Shown here: piece by piece, positions 8,129 to 18,100 of the stretch
Position numbering within the stretch: position 1 is the first letter of the stretch
Layout of the letters: the number at the start of each line of letters is the position of its first letter
Origin: BM520 sp964474455
GTDB taxonomy: Bacteria > Bacteroidota > Bacteroidia > Bacteroidales > BM520
DNA: 52,202 bases
Direction of reading: 5' to 3'
Assembly: GCA_964474455.1 (NCBI GenBank)
Contig: CAYYSU010000016.1
Span: forward strand, 1 to 52,202
Made by a program: the position numbers and the translations under genes
Notes under the pieces: model-generated
Database searches by the model: none
What the model was told of the DNA's origin: nothing
Seen by the model: the letters and a program-made list of their open reading frames with translations, nothing else

Positions 8129-9295
8129 TTACTCTTCCTCGGGCATTGGTTTTACATCTTTTTTATGATACAGGTCGTACCCATTGTATTGACTTGTAAG
8201 ATTTCCGTTGTATAATGTGATTTTAAAATCGGCATGTAATCCGATCTGATGTAATGCTTTTCTGTCGGCAGAGATAATAAATGCTTTATATCCAGCGTAA
8301 TGAAGTTTTAATGTGCTGCCCAGAGTTCGGTAATAGTCATTAATATCCATTCTAATATGTCTGGCGATAGGTGGGTCAATGATTATGATACCAGGTTCGT
8401 TTATCGGTTTAGAGTCGATAAAATCGCGTGTGGTAAGAATGATATCTGATCCAAATCCGGCGCTGCGGATATTCTCTCTTGCCTCGAATACTGTTTGTTC
8501 ATTGATGTCAGCACCTGAAATCTGTGTTGAGGGGAAGCTGTGAATTTTTTCACGCGCCTGTCGTTGAATAATGCGCCATACTCCGGGCTCAAAGTTACGC
8601 CAGTTCATAAAACCAAATTTGTTTCTGAACAGCCCCGGAGCGGTGTTACTGGCCATAAGAGCAGCCTCGATTAATAGTGTCCCTGATCCGGTCATGGGGT
8701 CATGGAGCGTATCTGTTTTTGGATTCCAGCCGCTGAGTTTCAGCAGTCCGGCAGCCAGAACTTCACTTAATGGAGCTACTCCTCTGTTAACACGATAACT
8801 TCTCCAGCTTAAAGGCAGCCCCGAACTGTCAAGAGAGATAGAACATGTCTCTTCTTTTAACAATACATGAACTATCACATCGGGACGCTTTTCGTCAACG
8901 AAGGGACGTTTGCCCATCTGCGCTCTGAAGCGATCTACGATGGCATCTTTAACGCGGTAAGCTAAAAATCGTGAACTCGGGATTCTGGAATCTACCTGTG
9001 CGCCCTCCACATTGAAGGTCATATTGATGTCCAGATGCTCATTCCAGTTGAACTCCTTGGTTTTTTCGTACAGACTAGTTTCATTCATCACTGTAAATGT
9101 AGTCAGTGGTACGAGTACCCTCATTGCCAGGCGTGAATACATATTAACCATGTACATGGTGCGCAGGTCTCCGTCGAAAGATACTTCACGGATTCCTTCA
9201 ACGCAGTTTTTGGCGCCAATCTCTTCAAGTTCCTGTTTAAGATGTGTCTCCAGGCCTGAAAGTGTCAGTGCCAGCATGTTGTATGTCTCAGCCAT
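8129..9295 (-). CDS. RlmL-like THUMP-domain RNA methyltransferase
   Basis: This is a class I SAM methyltransferase of the RlmL/TrmN (COG0116) type that normally makes m2G in 23S rRNA. Of 388 residues, the N-terminal part (about 5-160) is a ferredoxin-like/THUMP region. The catalytic part has HDPMTGSGTLLIEAA (198-212), NWRNFEP and SGADINEQTV. Motif IV, normally NPPYGE, here reads DPPIAR (307-312), so the usual Asn and Tyr are both changed. It overlaps the upstream thioesterase gene by 8 bases, so the two are co-transcribed. Target position and activity are uncertain. Confidence 0.85.
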   Translation of the reverse strand: MAETYNMLALTLSGLETHLKQELEEIGAKNCVEGIREVSFDGDLRTMYMVNMYSRLAMRVLVPLTTFTVMNETSLYEKTKEFNWNEHLDINMTFNVEGAQVDSRIPSSRFLAYRVKDAIVDRFRAQMGKRPFVDEKRPDVIVHVLLKEETCSISLDSSGLPLSWRSYRVNRGVAPLSEVLAAGLLKLSGWNPKTDTLHDPMTGSGTLLIEAALMASNTAPGLFRNKFGFMNWRNFEPGVWRIIQRQAREKIHSFPSTQISGADINEQTVFEARENIRSAGFGSDIILTTRDFIDSKPINEPGIIIIDPPIARHIRMDINDYYRTLGSTLKLHYAGYKAFIISADRKALHQIGLHADFKITLYNGNLTSQYNGYDLYHKKDVKPMPEEE

Positions 9296-9677
9296 TTGCC
9301 AATGATTTCATAAAATTTTCCGTATGTACTACAGCTCTTTTGTGTATGCCCAGACCTATCTGACCATGTTCATCATGAGCTGTTACTTCAAAGGTAATCT
9401 TTTTACCTTCTGCCTCCGTAACTCTGGCATGAAAAGTAACCTTTTGACCCACGGGAGTTGCTTTTATATGCTTGATGTTAACTGTCGTTCCGAGTGTTAT
9501 ATAGCCTTCCGGAATATGCGGCTGAACTGCTTCCTGTGCTGTCTTCTCCATGAAGCCGATCATGGCAGGAGTGGCAAACACATCAATGAGACCTGAGCCA
9601 ATGGCTGATGCTGTATGCTTCTGCTCTACCCTAATGGTGGTGGAGTTTTCAATACCGGGGGTGATCTTAATATCCAT
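9288..9677 (-). CDS. FlK-like hotdog thioesterase
   Basis: This 129-residue hotdog-fold protein resembles the fluoroacetyl-CoA thioesterase FlK group, widely found as 'thioesterase family protein'. The FlK Thr, Glu and His triad positions are recognisable in VFATPAMIGFMEKTA and VNIKHIKATPVG. The hotdog turn IGLGIHKRAVV is near the C-terminus. Such proteins hydrolyse small acyl-CoAs; the real substrate cannot be told. It is the first gene of a two-gene unit with the RlmL-like gene. Confidence 0.82.
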   Translation of the reverse strand: MDIKITPGIENSTTIRVEQKHTASAIGSGLIDVFATPAMIGFMEKTAQEAVQPHIPEGYITLGTTVNIKHIKATPVGQKVTFHARVTEAEGKKITFEVTAHDEHGQIGLGIHKRAVVHTENFMKSLANG

Positions 9678-9770
9678 TTTTTCTCTTCTGCAAGGATGTT
9701 TTTTTTATCTACACTTAATAATAAATAGTGCTGATAGCGAAAGGATAATTGCCATTCCCTTCAATTTTAT

Positions 9771-9778
9771 TACTTTTG
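9771..9778 (+). promoter_or_regulatory. -7 element for the mazG-dependent operon
   Basis: TACTTTTG matches TAnnTTTG. A TTG at 9749-9751 lies 19 bases upstream, the expected spacing for a -33 element. The MazG-like ATG is at 9841. Confidence 0.45.
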
Positions 9779-9816
9779 GTAGATAACAGTTTTTCTGTTT
9801 TTTCTTAATTTCGATA

Positions 9817-9824
9817 CAAATATA
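9817..9824 (-). promoter_or_regulatory. -7 element for the thioesterase gene
   Basis: Minus-strand TATATTTG matches TAnnTTTG. It faces the plus-strand element at 9771-9778, so the two transcripts would overlap by roughly 25 bases. The implied leader to ATG 9677 is about 130 bases. Confidence 0.35.
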
Positions 9825-9840
9825 GATTTTTAAATATATT

Positions 9841-10167
9841 ATGACCATAGCTGAAGCACAGAAACAGGTGGATGAATGGATAAACACCACCGGGGTACGC
9901 TATTTTAGTGAGTTGACAAATACTGCCATTCTAATGGAGGAAGTGGGAGAGGTTGCCAGGATAATGTCCAGAAAATATGGTGAGCAGTCATTTAAAGAGT
10001 CTGATAAAGAGATATTTCTGGCCGATGAAATGGCCGATGTGCTTTGGGTGTTGATATGCCTGGCCAACCAAACCGGTGTGGATCTTACTGAGGCATTTGT
10101 GGAGAATATGGCAAAAAAGAGTCTTCGGGATTCTCAAAGGCATAAAAATAACCCCAAATTGAAATAA
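9841..10167 (+). CDS. MazG-like nucleotide pyrophosphohydrolase
   Basis: This 108-residue all-alpha NTP pyrophosphatase is of the short MazG/YpjD type. It shows the two metal-binding blocks, LMEEVGEVARI and ADEMADVLWVLICLAN, the EExxE...ExxD pattern of the superfamily. These enzymes hydrolyse (d)NTPs to NMPs and pyrophosphate and are thought to remove damaged nucleotides. The DUF5686 gene begins 3 bases after its stop, so they are probably co-transcribed. Confidence 0.88.
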   Translation: MTIAEAQKQVDEWINTTGVRYFSELTNTAILMEEVGEVARIMSRKYGEQSFKESDKEIFLADEMADVLWVLICLANQTGVDLTEAFVENMAKKSLRDSQRHKNNPKLK

Positions 10168-10170
10168 GTT

Positions 10171-12579
10171 ATGAGGAAAATCTCTCTGGTAACCTTGCTG
10201 CTATTTTTTGTGTCATCACTTTTTGCACAGCAGAATTGTGTCGTTGGTACTGTTTATGACTCCCATTCTCAAGAGCCTGTGCCTTTTGTTAATGTGATTG
10301 TCATTAATAATTCTACAGGAATAATGACGGATATTGATGGTCGTTTCAAGCTGTGTATGGAAAATCCTGACTCGCTGGCACTGTCGTGTGTGGGCTATAA
10401 ACCGATTCGACTTGCTCATCCCGGCAAGGGGAAAAATATGGTGATAAACCTGGAACCTGCAATTACTCACCTTGCTGAAGTTACAATATATGCCGGAGAA
10501 AATCCTGCGGACAAAATTATTCGACGGGTTATTAATAATAAAAAAATCAATGACCCGGAGCGATATGAGGCATATAAGTGTGAGGCTTATGATAAGATGA
10601 TCTTTACAGTGGATACTGCTCATGCCCGGACTATAGAGCGTGCCATGGGCGATTCTGCCGGGATTAGCTTTCGGGAGTTTCTGGATAAACAGCACATCTT
10701 GATTGTTGAAACGGTATCAGAAAAACGCCGTCGCAATGGACGTTCTACTGAGAAAGTCCTGGGAACGCGTGTCTCCGGGCTGCATAACCCTATGTTTGTA
10801 TTTTTGCTTTCGCAGATGCAGGACGGGTCGCTTTATGATGATAAGCTGGATCTTTTGGATGTCTCATATATCAGCCCGCTGGTGAGCGGAGCCACAACAC
10901 GGTATTTTTTCACCATTGAGGATACAATAGTGCGACCTGGAGCCGTGGATTCTACTTTTGTGATATCATATCACCCCCGAAAGGGAAGTAACTTTGACGG
11001 ACTTCAGGGCTTGCTATATATAAATACTCATCGCTGGGCTCTGGAAAATGCTACTGCCGTACCTGTGGATACCAGCTCAATGATGGGCATAGAGATCTCT
11101 CATAAATATCAGCGTATTGGTGAAAGGTGGTTTCCGGAACAGGTTCATACCGACTTGTTGCTATATTCAGCTGTTTTGAGGGCCGGAGATAAACAGGCAC
11201 CGCTGACAGGTCGTGGAAAAAGATATATCTCCAATGTATCGTTTGTAACTGATGAAATAGAAAAAGCTAACAGTGCGTATGCTGTTGAAATGGATCCACA
11301 GGCAATATCAAAAGGAAAGGAGAAAGTGGATAAAATACGCCCCTTTGCATTAACTCCAAAGGATATTGAAACGTATCACATAATCGATTCTATAGGCGAT
11401 GAGGTAAACCTCGACCGGAAGGTTCAAACAGCAGGAATTTTGCTTACCGGAAAGATTCCTGTAAAATTTATAAATATTGACCTGGCCGATTTGCTGGCAT
11501 ATAATCCATTCTCCGGATACAGCCCGGGGCTAACCATCGAGACAAATGATCGTCTTTCACCATACTTCTCCCTTGGAGGATTTGGTACTTACGGCCTCAA
11601 AGATCATCTGTGGAAGTATGGCGGAAATGTTGGGTTTAACATGTTGCCGCGTCATGAGTGGAAGATAAGGACATCGTATAGCTTCGACCTTACGGAGCCC
11701 GGAAAAACTGCATTAGGCGCATTCCGGAATAATGGCCTAACAACAGATATCCTAAGAGATTATATGGTGGAGGATTTTAACAGAACAGAGAATATTAAGC
11801 TTGGAACGTCCTTCAGGGCATTACGTTGGTTTTCTGTGAAGACAGGTTATCACTATCAGTTTGTAAATACGCTGTCAGATTATCAATATGGTCTCTCTGG
11901 TAATACTCATATCGATTTTGCTTATAGCATGCTGGAAGTGGGGGTGAGGTTTGCCTTTCGGGAGAAACTGATGCAGGGTCCGCTGGGTGTGGTTGCCTCC
12001 GCAACAAAATTTCCGGTGCTGGAGGTGCAATACCGCAGGGGCTTGGATAATTTCCTTCATGGGGAATACGACTTCCATCGTTTTGAAGCCGGGCTTAGTT
12101 ACGCTTATGATTTTCCTTGGCTGGGACTTACCGGAGTGCGGATTCATGGTGGTTTTGCATCCGGAGATCTTCCAGAACATCAGCTTTTTAATGGCAATGG
12201 CAATAGGTATGTTTTTTCTTTTTACGCTCCTGAAACGTTTGCTACCATGCGTCCCGGAGAGTTTTTTTCCGATAAATATGTGGCGATATTTTTCTCCCAT
12301 AGTTTTAAAAACCTTCTTTTTGGTAGTGGCACATTTCGCCCGGAACCGGAGGTGTTATTTCACGCTATATGGGGTGGTTTAGAGCACCCGGAAATACATA
12401 GTCCGCAATTTTATGCGCCACATGAGGGTTTTATGGAGTGCGGGTTATTATTGAATAATATCTTTGGAGCTACCCCTGGAGTTGGTGTTGGCGGCTTTTA
12501 CCGCCTGGGAAGTTACTCAATGGAACAATGGACAGATAATCTGGCAATAAAAATAACTTTAACTTTGCCTCAAAACTAA
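10171..12579 (+). CDS. DUF5686/carboxypeptidase-regulatory-like outer membrane protein
   Basis: This 802-residue exported protein has a signal peptide (about 1-19, ending SSLFAQ). A carboxypeptidase D regulatory-like beta-sandwich follows (about 22-105: GTVYDSHSQEPVPFVNVIV...GIMTDIDGRFKL...CVGYKPIRL). A long DUF5686-type region then continues to the end, with alternating hydrophobic strands typical of an outer-membrane barrel. The first domain is shared with TonB-dependent receptors, but I see no TonB plug. Function is unknown. It is 3 bases downstream of the MazG-like gene, and the AI-2E permease follows after 6 bases. Confidence 0.83.
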   Translation: MRKISLVTLLLFFVSSLFAQQNCVVGTVYDSHSQEPVPFVNVIVINNSTGIMTDIDGRFKLCMENPDSLALSCVGYKPIRLAHPGKGKNMVINLEPAITHLAEVTIYAGENPADKIIRRVINNKKINDPERYEAYKCEAYDKMIFTVDTAHARTIERAMGDSAGISFREFLDKQHILIVETVSEKRRRNGRSTEKVLGTRVSGLHNPMFVFLLSQMQDGSLYDDKLDLLDVSYISPLVSGATTRYFFTIEDTIVRPGAVDSTFVISYHPRKGSNFDGLQGLLYINTHRWALENATAVPVDTSSMMGIEISHKYQRIGERWFPEQVHTDLLLYSAVLRAGDKQAPLTGRGKRYISNVSFVTDEIEKANSAYAVEMDPQAISKGKEKVDKIRPFALTPKDIETYHIIDSIGDEVNLDRKVQTAGILLTGKIPVKFINIDLADLLAYNPFSGYSPGLTIETNDRLSPYFSLGGFGTYGLKDHLWKYGGNVGFNMLPRHEWKIRTSYSFDLTEPGKTALGAFRNNGLTTDILRDYMVEDFNRTENIKLGTSFRALRWFSVKTGYHYQFVNTLSDYQYGLSGNTHIDFAYSMLEVGVRFAFREKLMQGPLGVVASATKFPVLEVQYRRGLDNFLHGEYDFHRFEAGLSYAYDFPWLGLTGVRIHGGFASGDLPEHQLFNGNGNRYVFSFYAPETFATMRPGEFFSDKYVAIFFSHSFKNLLFGSGTFRPEPEVLFHAIWGGLEHPEIHSPQFYAPHEGFMECGLLLNNIFGATPGVGVGGFYRLGSYSMEQWTDNLAIKITLTLPQN

Positions 12580-12585
12580 TCATAT

Positions 12586-13698
12586 ATGAAGCAGCTGCCT
12601 CGATTTATTGTTGGTGCCCTTTCGATACTTATTGTTGCGTTTTTTATATGGCGCTTTACCAGTATATTCTGGTATATTATTATTGGCCTGGTGCTATCTT
12701 TCATAGGCTCACCCATTGCAAATCTGATAGAGAGAATACATATTAAAAACCGGCATGTCCCGCGTTGGCTCAGCTCACTAATTTCTCTTGGAGGAATCAT
12801 AATGATAGTAGTGGTGTTTTTCAGGCTGATTATACCATTGGTTGCCAACCAGGCTTTAGTTGTCGCTAGTATTGATGTAAACGAAATAGGAGCCATGATA
12901 GAGGAGCCCGTGGACAACCTTATGGTGATGCTACACCGATACGGGATAGTTGCCGAAGGAGAGAGCCTTATTTCTACTATTGAGAATCAGCTATCCAGCA
13001 TCCTTGACATGGCTACATTTAGAAATCTTCTATCGAATATTGCCAGTATCGCGGGAAGTCTGTTTATTGGAATTTTTGCAGTACTTTTCATCGCTTTTTT
13101 CTTTATAAAAGATGAAAACCTCTTCCAGAGCGGTATTATGCTTGTTGTTCCTGAGCGCCACACTAAGAAAGTCGATAGTGTGCTTCGTAATTCAAAGAGG
13201 TTGCTGTCACGCTATTTTCTTGGACTCCTTGGCGAGATGTTGACTATGATGACGCTGGAGAGTATTGCACTTACTGCATTCGGTATTAAAGGCGCATTAT
13301 TAATAGGATTCCTTGGTGGTCTTTTGAACGTAATACCATATCTGGGTCCTGTGATCGGTGCTGCCGTGGGAACTACCATTGGTGTCGCCACTGTGCTGAG
13401 CATGGGATTGTATGATCAGGTGCTTATTACGGCAATCATTATTATCTCGGTATTTATTGTCTGTAACCTTATCGATAACATTGTTTTACAGCCACTTATA
13501 TACTCCAACAGCGTTGATGCGCATCCATTGGAAATCTTCCTGGTGATATTTATTTTTGGTGACCTTGGCGGGATCGTGGGGATGATTCTTGCCATCCCAG
13601 GCTACACCTTAATCCGCATCATCGCCCGCGAGTTCCTCGGGCAGTTCCGGGTGGTTCAAACCATTACCAGCCGCATGAAAATGGATGCAAAAGAGTAG
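12586..13698 (+). CDS. AI-2E family transporter (PerM/TqsA type)
   Basis: This 370-residue polytopic membrane protein has the layout of the UPF0118/AI-2E exporter family. N-terminal helices (about 8-50) precede a soluble middle region (about 85-145). A cluster of C-terminal helices contains the conserved GLLNVIPYLGPVIGA block and the DNIVLQPLIYS segment. Some members export quorum signals and others act as Na+/H+ antiporters, so the substrate is open. The stop codon overlaps the first arm of the palindrome cluster that separates it from convergent frr. Confidence 0.88.
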   Translation: MKQLPRFIVGALSILIVAFFIWRFTSIFWYIIIGLVLSFIGSPIANLIERIHIKNRHVPRWLSSLISLGGIIMIVVVFFRLIIPLVANQALVVASIDVNEIGAMIEEPVDNLMVMLHRYGIVAEGESLISTIENQLSSILDMATFRNLLSNIASIAGSLFIGIFAVLFIAFFFIKDENLFQSGIMLVVPERHTKKVDSVLRNSKRLLSRYFLGLLGEMLTMMTLESIALTAFGIKGALLIGFLGGLLNVIPYLGPVIGAAVGTTIGVATVLSMGLYDQVLITAIIIISVFIVCNLIDNIVLQPLIYSNSVDAHPLEIFLVIFIFGDLGGIVGMILAIPGYTLIRIIAREFLGQFRVVQTITSRMKMDAKE

Positions 13699-13722
13699 GG
13701 GCTGACCCATGTGTCTGCCCCT
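13697..13722. repeat. Imperfect palindrome overlapping a stop codon
   Basis: AGGGGC (13697-13702) pairs with GCCCCT (13717-13722). The inner stem continues GAC/GTC across a T-T mismatch. It begins within the TAG stop of the AI-2E gene (13696-13698) and heads the repeat cluster to its right. It could act as a REP-like element or a weak terminator; there is no T-run after it. Confidence 0.6.
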
Positions 13723-13728
13723 GTGCTG

Positions 13729-13782
13729 CGTCGATGCATGGAGCGTCGATGCATGTATCGTCGATGCATGCATCGACGCTCC
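13729..13782. repeat. Palindromic GTCGATGCATG repeat cluster
   Basis: Three copies of CGTCGATGCATG start at 13729, 13744 and 13759, a period of 15. Positions 13759-13778 form a perfect 20-base palindrome. A perfect 16-base stem also forms between 13740-13755 and 13767-13782, with an 11-base loop. It lies between the convergent AI-2E and frr genes. The core recurs with one base change at 27607-27624, so this is probably a dispersed REP-like family. Confidence 0.75.
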
Positions 13783-13790
13783 TCCAACGG

Positions 13791-14354
13791 TTACACCGTC
13801 ATAATATCTTTTTCTTTTGCTTCGAGGATGGTGTCAACTTTCTTGGTGAAGTCGTTGGTGAACTCTTGGATCTTTTCTTCCAACCTCTTGATATCGTCTT
13901 CGGAGAGTCCTTCGTTTTTCAGGTCTTTGCTCATATCCATGGCGCTTTTACGTACCGAGCGAATACTTACCTTAGCCTGTTCAGCTTCTACTTTCGCTTT
14001 TTTCACGATTTCGCGGCGCCGTTCTTCTGTCAATGGAGGAACGATAATACGCAGTACTTCGCCGTTGTTTGCAGGATTAAAGCCCAGGTTAGCCGCCATA
14101 ATAGCTTTTTCAATAACTGGGAGCATACTTTTATCCCATGGCTGAACAATAATCTGCTTGGGGTCGGGAGTGTTAATATTCGCAACCTGGCTTATGGGTG
14201 ACATAGAGCCGTAGTAGTCGATAATTACACCATTAAGCATGTCGGGGCTGGCTTTTCCTGCACGCAATTTTTGAAATTCTTTCTCCAGAAAAGCAATGGC
14301 ATTTTGCATGCCTTCTTTTGTCTCATCCAGAACCATTATCGCATCTTCAGTCAT
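13791..14354 (-). CDS. frr: Ribosome recycling factor
   Basis: RRF splits post-termination ribosomes together with EF-G. The 187-residue protein matches the family length and blocks: LRAGKASPDMLNGVIIDYYGS, ANINTPDPKQIIVQPWD, NLGFNPANNGEVLRIIVPPLTEERR, and a C-terminal three-helix arm with DMSKDLKNEGLSEDD. It is the last gene of a secA-pyrH-frr minus-strand unit and lies 37 bases after pyrH. Convergent palindromes follow its stop. Confidence 0.96.
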   Translation of the reverse strand: MTEDAIMVLDETKEGMQNAIAFLEKEFQKLRAGKASPDMLNGVIIDYYGSMSPISQVANINTPDPKQIIVQPWDKSMLPVIEKAIMAANLGFNPANNGEVLRIIVPPLTEERRREIVKKAKVEAEQAKVSIRSVRKSAMDMSKDLKNEGLSEDDIKRLEEKIQEFTNDFTKKVDTILEAKEKDIMTV

Positions 14355-14391
14355 ATTAAAAGCATTTGTTTTTCACAAAAATAAAAAAAAT

Positions 14392-15099
14392 CTACTTGCC
14401 AACGTAGGTTCCACAATTTTCACCTGTCAGCACTTTGCTAAGATTCCCGGGAGTATCCATATCAAAAATTATCACCGGGAGATTGTTTTCCTTACACATT
14501 GTAAATGCGGTAAGATCCATTACCTTGAGCTCGCGGCTGATTACCTCTTCGAAGGAGATTGTCTCGAAGCGCTTAGCATCTGGGTTCTTCTCGGGGTCAC
14601 TGTCGTAAACGCCATCCACACGGGTACCTTTGAGCATCACATCGGCTTTTGTTTCCAAAGCGCGTAATGCCGAGGTTGTATCGGTAGTAAAGAACGGATT
14701 TCCTGTTCCACCGCCGATAATAAGAGTATATCCCATTTCCAGATACTCCAGCGCTTTTCTTCTGGACATGGCTTCAGCTATGCGTTCTATAGGTAGTCCA
14801 GAGAGTAGTTTTACACGGAGTCCCTGTTGTGTTAAAGCATCTTGCAATGCCAGGCTGTTGATTGTTGTTGCAAGCATTCCCATATAGTCGCCCTGCACAC
14901 GATCGTAACCTTGTCCGGCACCTGTGAGCCCCCGGAAAATATTTCCACCACCAATTACAATGGCTGTTTGTACTCCCGCATTTACATTCTTAGCTATCTC
15001 TGTGGCGTAATCATCAAGCCTCTGAGGATCGATGCCGAAGCCTTGTTCGCCCATCAGCGACTCACCGCTGAGTTTTAGTAATATCCTGTTGTATTTCAT
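14392..15099 (-). CDS. pyrH: UMP kinase
   Basis: PyrH phosphorylates UMP to UDP in pyrimidine nucleotide synthesis. The 235-residue protein has the amino-acid-kinase fold motifs LKLSGESLMGEQGFGID, VIGGGNIFRG, the SGLPIERIAE block, GGTGNPFFTTDTTSALRA and GTRVDGVYDSDP. It starts 7 bases after secA ends and precedes frr, the common pyrH-frr pairing. Confidence 0.96.
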   Translation of the reverse strand: MKYNRILLKLSGESLMGEQGFGIDPQRLDDYATEIAKNVNAGVQTAIVIGGGNIFRGLTGAGQGYDRVQGDYMGMLATTINSLALQDALTQQGLRVKLLSGLPIERIAEAMSRRKALEYLEMGYTLIIGGGTGNPFFTTDTTSALRALETKADVMLKGTRVDGVYDSDPEKNPDAKRFETISFEEVISRELKVMDLTAFTMCKENNLPVIIFDMDTPGNLSKVLTGENCGTYVGK

Positions 15100-15106
15100 G
15101 GTGTTC

Positions 15107-18100
15107 TTAGTTTAAAGGTTCAGCTCCCGGACGACCATGGCAGGCTTTATATTTCTTGCCACTGCCACAAGGACAAAGATCATTTCTTCCAACCTTCTTC
15201 CCAACTTTAACCGGTTGTGGTTTCTCCTTCTGTTGGGTGTTGCTATGCGACTGTGAGAGGAGGTCGTTGCGCTCTGTCTTGAGCTGTTGCTTACTCAGCG
15301 ACTTAGGCTGCTGTGCTTCTCTTACCGCCGGATCTACCATTGGTAGATTGCCTTTTATGAGGAATGATACAGCACTTTTGTTGATCTTATGAATCATGGT
15401 TTTAAAGAGCTCAAAGGATTCAAATTTGTATATTAACAGCGGATCTTTCTGCTCGTAACTGGCATTCTGTACAGATTGCTTTAAGTCATCAAGCTCTCGG
15501 AGGTGATCTTTCCACGATTCATCAATATATCCCAGAACAATACTTTTTTCTATGGATAACGGAATCTCTCTTTTCACGTTCTCGTAAGATCGTTTTAAGT
15601 TGGCGACCACATTGCGGGTTCGGCGACCATCGGTTATCGGAATCGCGATATTTTCGTAATGCGGCTGGTTTTCGACCACGTTTTTAATGATAGGATACGC
15701 TCTCTCGGCGATCATATCCTGTTTTTCTAGATAGCTTTTATAAATATCTTTAAAAAGTTCATCGGTGTACTCGGTGCTGTCTTTTGCCAGGAACTCTTTA
15801 TCTTCGATTTTTATGTTGGTACTGAGGGATGCAAGCATCTCTATTCTGAATCCTTCCGGGTCGCGTTTATCCTGGAACTCCACGATTATAGCTTCGATAG
15901 TATCATATATCATGTTAGCTAAATCGACCGCCAGTCGTTCTCCGAAGAGTGCATGTTTACGTTTTTTGTAGATTACATCACGCTGGCTGTTCATTACGTC
16001 ATCGTATTCAAGCAGTCTTTTACGGATGCCGAAGTTATTCTCTTCAACTTTTTTCTGTGCCCTCTCTATGGAGCTGGTAATCATTGAGTGTTGTATCTCT
16101 TCGCCGTCTTCAAGACCGAGTCGATCCATTACCTTGGCGATACGTTCCGACCCAAACATACGCATAAGGTCATCTTCCAGGGATACATAGAACTGCGAGC
16201 TTCCCGGGTCACCTTGGCGTCCGGCACGACCACGCAGCTGTCTGTCCACACGACGGGAATCGTGGCGTTCGGTACCGATGATAGCTAGTCCTCCAGCCTC
16301 TTTCACGCCTTCGCCGAGCTTAATATCGGTACCACGACCTGCCATGTTGGTGGCTATGGTTACAACTCCCGGTTGACCGGCATCGCGAACGATATCCGCC
16401 TCCCGGGCGTGCAGCTTGGCATTAAGTACGTTATGATCTATCCTGTTACGTTTTAGCATGCGGCTGAGGAGTTCCGAGGTCTCCACGGAGGTAGTACCTA
16501 CCAACACCGGTCGTTTTTGCTCCACAAGTTTTACGATTTCATCTGCAACAGCATTAAATTTCTCACGTTTGGTTTTATAAACAAGATCCTCACGGTCGTC
16601 ACGTGTGATGGGTCTGTTGGTGGGTATTACCACCACATCAAGATTATATATATCCCAGAATTCTCCTGCTTCAGTCTCCGCAGTACCTGTCATACCGGAG
16701 AGTTTGTTATACATCCTAAAGTAGTTCTGCAGGGTAATGGTAGCGTAAGTCTGTGTGGCTGCTTCTACCTTCACATTCTCTTTTGCCTCAATAGCCTGGT
16801 GCAGCCCGTCAGAGTATCGACGACCCTCCATGATACGCCCTGTCTGCTCATCAACAATCTTGATTTTATTCTCTATGATAACATATTCCACGTCGATCTC
16901 GAAGAGAGCGTAAGCCCGGAGCAACTGGTTAACGGTATGTACCCTTTCGGATTTTAGGGAAAACTCATTGAGCATATCCGTTTTTTTCTGAAGTTTCTCT
17001 TTTTCGGATAGATCTGACTGCTCCAGGATTGCTATTTCCGCTCCTACATCAGGTATGTAGTAGAATGATTCATCATTGGTCATTTTATTCATCAGATCGA
17101 TACCCTTCTCTGTGGGGTCAACAGAGTTTGCTTTTTCATCAATAACAAAGAAAAGATCATCATCAATAATATGCATATGTTTTCCCTGTTCTCCCAGGTA
17201 AAAGTTTTCAGTTTTTTGCATGAGCGCTCTCATTCCCGGTTCGGAGAGAAATTTTATAAGAGCTTTGTTTTTTGGTAAACCTCTGAAAGCCCTGAAAAGC
17301 AGCTCTGCACCTTTTTTCTCCTGATCGGGAGTGGGGTCATTATGAAGTATCTGTTTTGCTTCGGCAAGGACTTTTGTTACCAGTGCTTTTTGATTATTAT
17401 ACAGTTTTTCTACAAGAGGTCTGTATTCGTCAAACTCCTGATCTTCACCCTTAGGTGTAGGCCCGGAGATGATAAGCGGTGTTCTGGCATCATCCACAAG
17501 AACGGAGTCGACCTCATCGACGATGGCAAAGTTATGTTTACGCTGCACGAGTTCATTGGGGTCGCCGGTCATGTTGTCGCGTAGGTAGTCGAAACCAAAT
17601 TCATTGTTGGTTCCAAAGGTAATGTCACAGTTATATGCTTTACGTCGTGCTGCGCTGTTAGGTTTGTGATTGTCGATGCAGTCCACAGAGAGTCCATGGA
17701 ACTGGTATAGCATACCCATCCATTCGGAGTCACGTTTTGCTAGGTAGTCGTTAACGGTAACAATGTGCACGCCGTCACCGGAGAGCGCGTTGAGGTACAC
17801 CGGAAGTGTTGCCACGAGGGTTTTACCTTCACCGGTAGCCATCTCTGCAATTTTTCCTTCATGTATAACTACACCACCAATAAGCTGTACGTCATAGTGT
17901 ATCATATTCCATGTGATGAGGTTTCCTCCCGCCATCCATGAGTTGTGATATACAGCCTTAGCATCGTGAATTTCTATAAAATCGTTTCCCGCTGCCAGGT
18001 CGCGGTCATACTGTGATGCTGTCACCTCGATACGTTCGTTTTGCGTGAATCTTTCGGCAGTACTTTTAATAACAGCAAAAGCTTCCGGCAGAATCTCATT

